Below, one piece after another: positions 1-5,818 of a stretch of 5,933 nt of DNA. Where the stretch lies: NCBI GenBank assembly GCA_900552395.1, contig URZJ01000118.1:1-5933 (forward strand), read 5' to 3'. A model generated the notes under the pieces. That model was given only the letters and a program-made list of their open reading frames with translations, ran no database searches and had not been told where the DNA came from. A program made the position numbers and the translations under genes. Position 1 is the first letter of the stretch, and every line of letters starts with the position of its first letter. Origin of the DNA: an uncultured Collinsella sp. GTDB taxonomy: Bacteria > Actinomycetota > Coriobacteriia > Coriobacteriales > Coriobacteriaceae.

Positions 1-1
1 C

Positions 2-2209
2 ACCATCTCGCGCGGGCGCGTGACCTTTGTGGACGCTGCCCTGCCGCAGGGCGTGGTGGTGCCCGACGCCAATTTGGCCGTGTTCTCGATCGCCGACCTC
101 AACGCTCGCATGGATGCCAACCGCGCGCGCAGCCGCCGCAAGGTCGACATTACGCAGATCACCTTCCCGTTTAAACCGGGCGACTACGTGGTGCACGCTA
201 CCCACGGCATCGCGCTCTTTAGCGAGATCGCGCGCCAGGAAGTGGGCGGCAAGGAACGCGACTACTTTTTGCTGGAATACGCCGATGGCGACAAGCTCTA
301 CGTGCCGCTCGAGCAGGTCGACCGCATCACACGCTATGTTGGCCCCGACGGCGATAAACCGCGCTTGACCAGGCTCAACACCGCCGACTGGACGCGGGCC
401 ACCAACAAGGCGCGCAAGAATGCCAAAAAGCTGGCGTTTGACCTGGTCGACCTGTATACGCGTCGCTCTTCGATTACCGGTATCGCCTGCCCGCCCGACA
501 CGCCCGAGCAGATCGAGATGGAGCAGAGCTTTCCTTACGACGAAACGCGCGACCAGCTGGAGGCTATCGCCGACATCAAGGCCGACATGGAGGCGCCCAA
601 GCCCATGGACCGCCTGCTGTGCGGCGACGTGGGCTTTGGCAAGACCGAGGTCGCCCTGCGCGCGGCGTTTAAGTGTGTGGACTCCGGTCGCCAGGTCATG
701 GTGCTCTGCCCCACGACCATTCTGGCCCAGCAGCACTACGAGACATTCTTTGAGCGCTTTGCCCCGTTTGGCCTGGAGGTCGAGGTGCTCAGCCGCTTCC
801 GCACGCCGGCGCAGCAAAAGCGCGCGCTCAAGGCGTTTGCCGAGGGCACGATTGATGTGCTCATCGGCACGCACCGTCTGCTTTCTGCCGATGTGAACCC
901 CAAGAACCTGGGCCTGGTGATCATCGACGAAGAGCAGCGCTTTGGTGTGCAGCACAAGGAGCAACTCAAAAACCTGCGCGAGCAAATCGACGTGCTCACG
1001 CTCTCGGCAACGCCTATTCCGCGAACCATGCAGATGGCCACGAGCGGCGTGCGCGACATGAGCCTGATCACCACGCCGCCGACCGGGCGCCGTCCCGTGA
1101 TCGTGCACGTGGGGGAGTACGACCCCGACGTGGTGAGCGCGGCGATTCGCCTGGAGGTGGGCCGCGGCGGACAGGTGTACTACGTGTCCAACCGCGTCAA
1201 GACCATCGACGACGCCGTGGCGCGCGTGCACGAGGCCGCGCCCGAGGCGCGCGTGGGTGTGGCACACGGCAAGATGAGCCCGCGCGAGGTCGAGGACGTG
1301 ATGATCGAGTTCGCGACCAAAAAGATCGACGTGCTCATCGCCACGACCATCGTGGAGAGCGGCATCGACAACGCAACGGCCAACACGCTTATCATCGAGG
1401 ACTCGCAGCGTCTGGGTCTGGCACAGCTCTACCAGCTCAAGGGCCGTGTTGGCCGCTCGGCCACGCAGGCATACGCGTACTTTATGTTCCCGGGTGAGCT
1501 GCCTCTTACCGAGGAGGCCGCGGCGCGCCTGACTGCACTGTCCGAGTTCCAGGACCTGGGCAGCGGTATGCGCATCGCCATGCGCGACCTGGAGATCCGT
1601 GGTGCCGGCTCGCTGATGGGCGCCGAGCAGCACGGCAACCTATCGAGTGTGGGCTTTGACCTGTTTACGCAGATGCTGGGCCAGGCGGTGGCCGAGGCGC
1701 GCGGCGACGACGATGCCGGCGTGGAGGCGGCGAGCGTGGGCATTAACCTGCCGGCCGATTACTTCTTGTCCGAGGAGTACCTGCCGGCGGTGGACCAGCG
1801 CGTACTCGTGTACCGCAAGCTCGCGGCGGCCGAGGACCTGGAGAGCATCGACGAGGTGCAGGAAGAGACCGAGGCCGCGCACGGTGAGCTGCCGCTGGCG
1901 GGGCTCAACCTGTTCAACCGCGCGCGCATCCGTATCCGCGGCGAGCGCCTGGGGCTCGAGAGCGTCACGCTCAGCGGCGGGCGCATCACGTTTTTGGGCG
2001 TCGACGGGCCCCAGAAGGTGGCCTTTGAGCTTAAGACCCGCTATGGTGCGGTGAACTTCCCCAAGAGCCGCAAGCTGTCGGTGCCCTACAAGGCGGGCGC
2101 CGGCGCGGGCAGCGGCCTGGGCCGAGGCCTCGACGCCAACGACGGCACTGGCCCGGTGGCCGCGGCGCTCATGCTGCTGCAGCAGCTCGGTGCGTCCGAC
2201 GATGACTAA
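2..2209 (+). CDS. mfd: Transcription-repair coupling factor Mfd, C-terminal part (5' end outside window)
   Basis: Mfd is a cytoplasmic ATP-dependent DNA translocase that pushes stalled RNA polymerase off lesions and recruits UvrA. The frame is open from base 2, so the GTG at base 20 is not the real start; about 400 N-terminal residues (the UvrB-like region of a ~1150-residue protein) lie upstream. Counting residues from base 20, I see the CarD-like RNA-polymerase-interaction domain (about 50-108, GDYVVHATHGIALF), Walker A GDVGFGKT (202-209), DEEQ box (303-306), SATPIPRT (329-336), the translocation-motif region ATTIVESGID (441-450) and motif VI QLKGRVGRS (472-480). The C-terminal TRCF domain spans about 575-729. 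DEEQ, rather than the DEEH of E. coli, is also known from Bacillus. Two oddities: the usual DIPxAN stretch reads DNATAN (450-455), and a Gly/Ala-rich insert (691-703) lies near the end. The gene is followed by the PAP2 gene after 56 bases with no terminator. Identification is secure. Confidence 0.97.
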   Translation, partial: TISRGRVTFVDAALPQGVVVPDANLAVFSIADLNARMDANRARSRRKVDITQITFPFKPGDYVVHATHGIALFSEIARQEVGGKERDYFLLEYADGDKLYVPLEQVDRITRYVGPDGDKPRLTRLNTADWTRATNKARKNAKKLAFDLVDLYTRRSSITGIACPPDTPEQIEMEQSFPYDETRDQLEAIADIKADMEAPKPMDRLLCGDVGFGKTEVALRAAFKCVDSGRQVMVLCPTTILAQQHYETFFERFAPFGLEVEVLSRFRTPAQQKRALKAFAEGTIDVLIGTHRLLSADVNPKNLGLVIIDEEQRFGVQHKEQLKNLREQIDVLTLSATPIPRTMQMATSGVRDMSLITTPPTGRRPVIVHVGEYDPDVVSAAIRLEVGRGGQVYYVSNRVKTIDDAVARVHEAAPEARVGVAHGKMSPREVEDVMIEFATKKIDVLIATTIVESGIDNATANTLIIEDSQRLGLAQLYQLKGRVGRSATQAYAYFMFPGELPLTEEAAARLTALSEFQDLGSGMRIAMRDLEIRGAGSLMGAEQHGNLSSVGFDLFTQMLGQAVAEARGDDDAGVEAASVGINLPADYFLSEEYLPAVDQRVLVYRKLAAAEDLESIDEVQEETEAAHGELPLAGLNLFNRARIRIRGERLGLESVTLSGGRITFLGVDGPQKVAFELKTRYGAVNFPKSRKLSVPYKAGAGAGSGLGRGLDANDGTGPVAAALMLLQQLGASDDD

Positions 2210-2265
2210 CGGATCGACGCCGCAAACGCCCCATTTGGGCACTCTGGTTTCATCGAAAGGAAAGC

Positions 2266-3129
2266 ATGTTCGGGTATATCTATAAGAAAGATGCCGCTGC
2301 AATCGCGGTCATCCTGGCCTTTTGTCTGCTCGTTGGGTCGTTTTTCGATTACCAGATCTCGAGTGCGCTGTTTAACTCGTCTAGCCTGTTTGGCCGCTTT
2401 GTCGAGGCGGCCGGCGAGCTGCCGTTCGAGCTGACGGCGAGCGTCGCGGGCATTATGCTCGTGCGCTCGGCACGTCCCGATTCCAGGGCGAGCAAGTGGC
2501 TCGCCGCGCTAGGCGTTCTGATCAACGTGGGCCTGGTCGGCTACGAGATTATCGGATCGCTGCGCGTCGGCGGCAAGCTCATCGCGTTTCAGCTGGTACT
2601 GACGTTTACGCTGGTCATCGCGGCCAACCTCATCGCCTATCGCCTTACGCGCGACACCGACCCCGACGATCTCACGCGCTGGGCGCTGATGGTGCTTGCC
2701 GTGTGGGTCGCTCAGGCCATCATCCTCAACGTCATTGTTAAGCCGTTGTGGTCACGCCCACGCATGCGCGTGATCGAGGTCACACCGGGGCTCAATTTTC
2801 AGCCGTGGTGGGTGATCGGCAATCCCGACAAGTGGAGCTATATTGCCGCCGGCGTGATCAAGGACGGCTTTAAGTCGTTCGCGAGCGGGCACACCGCGCA
2901 CGCGGCGATCGGCCTTATGCTCGCCGGGCTTCCCGCGGCGGCCTTTACGGAAAAGCCTTCGCGTCGCCGCGTGGTCTTTTGGGCGGCGTCGCTCGTCGCG
3001 GCGCTCGTCGCCTTTGGCCGTATCGTGATCGGTGCACACTTTTTGACTGACGTGAGCTGCGGCTTTGCCCTGGTGTTGGCACTTGAGTGCCTTGCCGCGC
3101 GCGTTGCCTATCCGCACGGCGTACAATAG
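2266..3129 (+). CDS. PAP2-family integral membrane phosphatase
   Basis: This 287-residue protein belongs to the type 2 phosphatidic acid phosphatase family, which removes phosphate from lipid phosphates or pyrophosphates (phosphatidate, PG-phosphate, undecaprenyl-PP) at the membrane. Hydrophobic stretches near residues 11-30, 77-97, 106-126, 138-158, 236-256 and 262-281 suggest about six membrane helices. The catalytic signature is present but divergent. Motif 1 is K159-x6-R166 followed by Met instead of Pro. Motif 2 is ASGH (206-209) instead of PSGH, with His209. Motif 3 is GR-x5-H-x3-D instead of SR, with R252, H258 and D262. All charged catalytic residues are kept, so it should be active. 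The ATG has an AAAGGA site (2256-2261) four bases upstream. The substrate cannot be read from sequence. It sits 56 bases after mfd and 45 before the threonine aldolase gene, probably in the same transcript. Confidence 0.9.
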   Translation: MFGYIYKKDAAAIAVILAFCLLVGSFFDYQISSALFNSSSLFGRFVEAAGELPFELTASVAGIMLVRSARPDSRASKWLAALGVLINVGLVGYEIIGSLRVGGKLIAFQLVLTFTLVIAANLIAYRLTRDTDPDDLTRWALMVLAVWVAQAIILNVIVKPLWSRPRMRVIEVTPGLNFQPWWVIGNPDKWSYIAAGVIKDGFKSFASGHTAHAAIGLMLAGLPAAAFTEKPSRRRVVFWAASLVAALVAFGRIVIGAHFLTDVSCGFALVLALECLAARVAYPHGVQ

Positions 3130-3174
3130 CCCCACCTGAATCATCTGGACGATACCTGGTAAGAGAGGATTGCC

Positions 3175-4200
3175 ATGCTCGCGTTCAACAACGACTATTC
3201 CCACGGCGCACACCCGGCGGTGCTGCAAGCGCTCGTCGACACCAATATGGAGCCGCAGCCCGGCTATGGTACCGATGCGCATACCGAGCGCGCCAAGCAG
3301 CTTATCCGCGAGGCCTGTCAGGCTCCCGATGCCGACGTATTATTGCTGGTGGGCGGCACGCAGACCAACGCGACGGTGATTGACATGCTGCTCGCGCCGT
3401 ACGAGGGCGTGGTTGCCGCCGAGACCGGCCACGTTGCCTGTCACGAGGCGGGCGCCATCGAGTTTGGCGGCCACAAGGTGCTCACCATCCCCGGCTACGA
3501 GGGCAAGATGCACGCCGAGGATCTCGAAAACTATATCCAAGTGTTCTACGAAAACGAGAGCTGCGAGCACATGGTGTTTCCGGGCGCCGTGTACGTGAGC
3601 CTGTCGACCGAGTACGGCACGCTGTACTCAAAGGCCGAGCTGGCCGAGATTTATGCGGTGTGCCAAAAGCGTGAGATTCCGCTGTTTGTGGACGGCGCTC
3701 GCCTGGCCTATGCGCTGGCAGCCGATGAGTGCGACATTACCCTGCCCGAGTTGGCACAGCTGTGCGACGTGTTCTACATCGGCGGCACCAAGTGCGGCGC
3801 CCTGTGCGGCGAGGCCGTGGTGTTTTGCGGCATGCACGCTCCGGCGCATCCCATTCCGCGCATTAAGCAGCACGGTGCGTTGCTGGCCAAGGGTCGCCTG
3901 ACGGGCGTGCAGTTTGAGGCACTCTTTACCGACGGCCTGTATTTTGAGATCGGTCGCCAGGCGATCGAGACGGCTCAGGCGCTGCGTCGCGTGCTGCACG
4001 AGCGCGGTTACCAGTTCTTCTTGGAGACGCCGACGAATCAGCAGTTTGTGATTCTGCCCAACGAGGACATGGCGCGCATTCGCGAGCATGCCTCGATTGA
4101 GTACTGGGAAAAGTACGACGAGACCCATACGGTGGTGCGCTTTTGCACCAGCTGGGCCACGACGCAGAAGGACATCGACGCGTTGGCGGCTGTCCTGTAG
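3175..4200 (+). CDS. Threonine aldolase / beta-eliminating lyase-type PLP enzyme
   Basis: This 341-residue fold-type I PLP enzyme probably cleaves L-threonine or L-allo-threonine to glycine and acetaldehyde in the cytoplasm. Visible features are the N-terminal FNNDYSHGAHP (4-14), GGTQTN (60-65) in the cofactor phosphate-binding region, His86 as the likely ring-stacking residue, VDGARL (172-177) with Asp173 for the pyridine nitrogen and Arg176, and the Schiff-base lysine K206 in IGGTKCGAL. RFCTSW (322-327) holds Arg322, the likely carboxylate binder. Length fits the family (about 330-350). The sequence differs enough from E. coli LtaE that I give no symbol, and a related amino-acid lyase or aldolase is possible. 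A GAGAGGA site (3163-3169) lies five bases before the ATG. Ten cysteines occur, two of them (207, 211) just after the PLP lysine. A strong terminator follows the stop, so this is probably the last gene of the unit. Confidence 0.9.
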   Translation: MLAFNNDYSHGAHPAVLQALVDTNMEPQPGYGTDAHTERAKQLIREACQAPDADVLLLVGGTQTNATVIDMLLAPYEGVVAAETGHVACHEAGAIEFGGHKVLTIPGYEGKMHAEDLENYIQVFYENESCEHMVFPGAVYVSLSTEYGTLYSKAELAEIYAVCQKREIPLFVDGARLAYALAADECDITLPELAQLCDVFYIGGTKCGALCGEAVVFCGMHAPAHPIPRIKQHGALLAKGRLTGVQFEALFTDGLYFEIGRQAIETAQALRRVLHERGYQFFLETPTNQQFVILPNEDMARIREHASIEYWEKYDETHTVVRFCTSWATTQKDIDALAAVL

Positions 4201-4215
4201 GTTGACGTAATGACG

Positions 4216-4262
4216 AGGGGCCGCCTTGCGCTTGGATTTGGCGTGGGGCGGCCCTTGCTTTT
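4216..4262 (+). terminator. Rho-independent terminator after the threonine aldolase gene
   Basis: GGGCCGCC (4218-4225) pairs perfectly with GGCGGCCC (4247-4254). The stem continues inward through three G-T wobbles and CGC/GCG to a nine-base loop (4232-4240), and outward by a G-T and an A-T pair. It is followed by TTGCTTTT (4255-4262). This is a textbook intrinsic terminator, 15 bases after the aldolase stop codon. It ends directly against the ribosome binding site of the next gene, so it may also act as a partial (read-through) terminator limiting acetyltransferase expression. Confidence 0.87.
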
Positions 4263-4267
4263 GAGGG

Positions 4268-4272
4268 GGAGG
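4268..4272 (+). promoter_or_regulatory. Ribosome binding site that fixes the acetyltransferase start
   Basis: GGAGG inside a purine run (4263-4274) lies six bases before the ATG at 4279. It supports that start over the in-frame ATG at 4210, which falls before the terminator hairpin and would make the hairpin coding. Confidence 0.75.
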
Positions 4273-4278
4273 GGCTGT

Positions 4279-4869
4279 ATGCCCGAGATGTCCGAGCCGA
4301 CGATTCGCCTGGCGACGCCCGAAGACGCGCCGGCGTTGCTTGCCATCTATGAGCCGTATGTGCGCCAGACGGCGATTACCTGCGAATACGAGGTGCCGAG
4401 CGTTGAGGAGTTCGCCGGGCGCATCGAGCGTACGCTCAAGCGCTATCCGTATCTGGTGATGGAGCTGAACGGGCGTCCGGTAGGCTATGCCTATGTGAGC
4501 CCGCTTAACAGCCGCGAGGCATACGACTGGTCGGTCGAGACGTCGATCTATCTGGCGCGCGACGTGCGCCACGGCGGGCTGGGCCGCAAGCTGCATGATG
4601 CGCTCAAGCAGTGCCTGATCGCGATGGGCATCACCAACATGTGCGCCCTCATCGCAGTGCCGCACGACAAGGACGACGAATACCTGACGCACAACAGTCA
4701 GGATTTCCATGCCCATATGGGGTATCGCCTGGTGGGCGCCTTCGACCGCTGCGCCCAAAAGTTCGGTCGCTGGTACGACATGTGCTGGATGGAGCTGGTT
4801 CTAGCCGAGCGCGTCCCCAACCAGCCCAAACCAACCTGGTTTCCCGACCTCCCCAAACCTACCATTTAG
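4279..4869 (+). CDS. GNAT N-acetyltransferase, phosphinothricin/methionine-sulfone (YncA/MnaT) type
   Basis: This 196-residue cytoplasmic enzyme should transfer an acetyl group from acetyl-CoA to the amino group of a small molecule, in this family often an amino-acid analogue. The GNAT fold spans about residues 8-175. It begins with TIRLATPED (8-16), has the acetyl-CoA pyrophosphate loop RHGGLG (97-102, fitting R-x-x-G-x-G), a HMGYRLVG stretch (146-153) and KFGRWYDMCWME (161-172), which is typical of the PAT/YncA branch. The true substrate is unknown. The ATG at 4279 is chosen for its GGAGG site and because homology starts just after it; ATG 4288 is a weaker alternative. The tail (181-196) is Pro/Lys-rich with PKPT twice and lies outside the domain. 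The gene begins 16 bases after a strong terminator and I see no good promoter of its own, so it may rely on read-through or on a promoter inside the aldolase gene. It converges on gntR. Confidence 0.9.
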   Translation: MPEMSEPTIRLATPEDAPALLAIYEPYVRQTAITCEYEVPSVEEFAGRIERTLKRYPYLVMELNGRPVGYAYVSPLNSREAYDWSVETSIYLARDVRHGGLGRKLHDALKQCLIAMGITNMCALIAVPHDKDDEYLTHNSQDFHAHMGYRLVGAFDRCAQKFGRWYDMCWMELVLAERVPNQPKPTWFPDLPKPTI

Positions 4870-4892
4870 GGACAGGTTTATTTTGGCAGGTT
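4825..4892. repeat. Repeat and palindrome cluster at the end of the acetyltransferase gene
   Basis: CCCAAACCAACC (4825-4836) recurs as CCCAAACCTACC (4852-4863), 11 of 12 identical and 27 bases apart, which encodes the doubled PKPT of the acetyltransferase tail. Two hairpins are present: AAACCA/TGGTTT (4828-4833 with 4837-4842, loop of three) and AAACCT/AGGTTT (4855-4860 with 4874-4879). CAGGTT occurs at 4873 and 4887. The string GGGACAGGTTTATTTTGGCA (4869-4888) resembles, from memory, short interspersed sequences seen in other bacterial genomes. This may be a degenerate interspersed palindromic element that supplied the end of the gene, but only one copy is visible here. Confidence 0.4.
4855..4884 (+). 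terminator. Possible weak terminator of the acetyltransferase gene
   Basis: AAACCT (4855-4860) pairs with AGGTTT (4874-4879), and an inner CC/GG pair is possible around an ATTTA loop. ATTTT follows at 4880-4884. The stem is short and AT-rich and the stop codon lies in the loop, so strength is doubtful. The opposite strand has the stem but a G run instead of Ts after it, so it is not a good terminator for gntR. Confidence 0.35.
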
Positions 4893-5613
4893 AGCCGATG
4901 GGCTCGGTGTATTTGGCGCGGTCGGTACGTTGGATGCGCTTGGAGACATGGAGCGGGCGACCGTCGGTGTCGTAGACGTAGTCGGTGATCAGGATCAGCG
5001 CCTGCCCGCGCTCAACGTTGAGCAAAAACGCCTCGTTTTGCGAGGCATAGCACACCTCAAAGGTCTTATGCCCCTGCGCCGGCGCACGATGGAACTCCTG
5101 GCGCAGCGTGGCGTAGAGCGAACCGTTGATATCGCGATCGATGAGCGACCCAAAGCTTGGCGGCAAATAGGTGGTCTCCAGGCACAGTGGCGCATCGTCC
5201 AGGTAACGCAGGCGGACAAGTTTGACAAGCTTGCTGCCCACGCTAGCGTCAAAGAACTTGGCCACGCTGCCCATTGCTTTGGCAAAGCCCGAGTCCACCG
5301 TGCGCGTGGTGGGCTTCATACCCTGGCCTTCGACCTGCTTGGTATAGCTCGAAAACACCAGGTTGTTCTCGTGGAGCGCCGGCGTGTCAGCCACAAAGGC
5401 GCCGCGTCCGCGCTCGGTGCGAACCAGACCCTCGTCAACAAGCACCTTAAGCGCGTGACGCACAGTGCTGCGCGACAGGCCCGATTCGCCCATGAGCTCC
5501 ATCTCGGACGGCAGCTTGTCTCCGCACGCGTAGATGCCGGCGGCGATGCGGTCACGCAGCGTACCCGCCAGACGCTCGTATTGGGCCAAGTTCTTTTTCG
5601 ACGAAGTGCTCAT
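4891..5613 (-). CDS. GntR-family (HutC type) transcriptional regulator with UTRA domain
   Basis: This 240-residue DNA-binding regulator should repress or activate sugar or amino-sugar genes in response to a phosphorylated metabolite. The winged helix-turn-helix spans about residues 11-77, with the family marks KLPSEMEL (33-40), LSRSTVRHAL (46-55) and VRTERGRGAFV (64-74). A UTRA effector domain follows (about 84-236), ending in the typical GRPLHVSKRIQRTDRAKY (218-235). Length is normal for HutC/FrlR/TreR-type proteins. The ATG at 5613 has only a weak upstream site (ACAGG, eight bases away), but it fits the usual N-terminus. It is divergent from the SIS-domain gene, and repeated operator-like motifs fill the shared upstream region, the nearest starting seven bases from the start codon, which suggests autoregulation. 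The effector is unknown; a sugar phosphate or Amadori-type phosphate is a guess from the neighbour. Confidence 0.95.
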   Translation of the reverse strand: MSTSSKKNLAQYERLAGTLRDRIAAGIYACGDKLPSEMELMGESGLSRSTVRHALKVLVDEGLVRTERGRGAFVADTPALHENNLVFSSYTKQVEGQGMKPTTRTVDSGFAKAMGSVAKFFDASVGSKLVKLVRLRYLDDAPLCLETTYLPPSFGSLIDRDINGSLYATLRQEFHRAPAQGHKTFEVCYASQNEAFLLNVERGQALILITDYVYDTDGRPLHVSKRIQRTDRAKYTEPIG

Positions 5614-5619
5614 GCGAAC

Positions 5620-5674
5620 AACCTGTATCTAACCTGTATGCTTACTGAACCAAGCATGTATCCAACATGACAAC
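5620..5674. promoter_or_regulatory. Operator-like array of 11-base units next to gntR
   Basis: Units beginning at 5620, 5631, 5642, 5653 and 5664 read AACCTGTATCT, AACCTGTATGC, TTACTGAACCA, AGCATGTATCC and AACATGACAAC. Units 1, 2 and 4 fit AACNTGTAT well (unit 4 with one change), unit 5 keeps only AACATG, and unit 3 is degenerate. The 11-base period puts the copies on nearly the same DNA face. Units 4-5 also form the inverted repeat CATGT-N5-ACATG (5655-5669), the GT-Nx-AC layout common in GntR operators. The array starts seven bases from the gntR start codon, so binding would block gntR transcription or translation. Binding by this GntR is inferred. Confidence 0.6.
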
Positions 5675-5683
5675 AAAACCGCT

Positions 5684-5689
5684 GATAAT
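5684..5689 (+). promoter_or_regulatory. Candidate -10 box for the SIS-domain gene
   Basis: GATAAT matches the -10 consensus in five of six bases. The best -35 partner with a 16-base spacer is CCAACA (5662-5667, three of six), which lies inside the operator array. If correct, the transcript would have a leader of about 120 bases containing the second operator. This is a weak prediction. Confidence 0.28.
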
Positions 5690-5758
5690 GGATTGCCGAA
5701 AACTTTACCAGCAAAATATCAAGGACAAATATAGCATACAACTAGTCGACATAACCAA

Positions 5759-5780
5759 AACATGTATGTAACTTGTATGC
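5759..5780. promoter_or_regulatory. Second operator-like site, upstream of the SIS-domain gene
   Basis: AACATGTATGT followed by AACTTGTATGC repeats the gntR-proximal pair (5620-5641) with 19 of 22 bases identical and the same 11-base period. It lies 38 bases before the SIS-domain start. A matched site in front of each divergent gene is what a regulator controlling both would need. The core CATGT-N5-ACTTG is an imperfect inverted repeat. Confidence 0.6.
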
Positions 5781-5818
5781 CATCAAGAGCATCAAACGAG
5801 AAGAAAGGCTGATGCACG

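Larger units (their letters stand above)
5614..5818. other. Divergent intergenic regulatory region between gntR and the SIS-domain gene
   Basis: These 205 bases are clearly AT-richer than the flanking genes and contain no gene. They hold the two operator-like repeat regions described separately. No convincing sigma-70 pair was found for gntR; TTGATA (5722-5717, - strand) lacks a partner -10 box. Both promoters must nevertheless lie here because the genes diverge. Confidence 0.8.

Noticed and set aside
2228..2240. Hairpin GCCC-CATTT-GGGC between mfd and the PAP2 gene
   Set aside because: The stem is only four pairs and no T run follows, so it is not a credible terminator.
1640..2302. Open frame of 220 codons on the - strand
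   Set aside because: It is antisense to the Mfd C-terminus and the start of the PAP2 gene, both well supported by motifs.
4210..4278. Upstream in-frame ATG at 4210 as start of the acetyltransferase
   Set aside because: It lies before a strong terminator hairpin, has no good ribosome binding site, and the extra 23 residues are not like the GNAT N-terminus; ATG 4279 has GGAGG at six bases.
3628..4758. Long open frame (376 codons) on the - strand
   Set aside because: It is antisense to the aldolase and acetyltransferase genes, spans the terminator, and has composition typical of reverse-strand reading in GC-rich coding DNA; no recognisable domain.
5652..5657. ATGCTT (5638-5643) paired with AAGCAT (5652-5657) as a separate inverted repeat
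   Set aside because: It is explained as a by-product of the neighbouring repeat units; only six bases match and it is not repeated at the second operator site.
4930..5670. Open frame of 246 codons on the + strand
   Set aside because: It lies antisense to the clearly recognisable gntR gene and runs into the operator array; no domain is seen.
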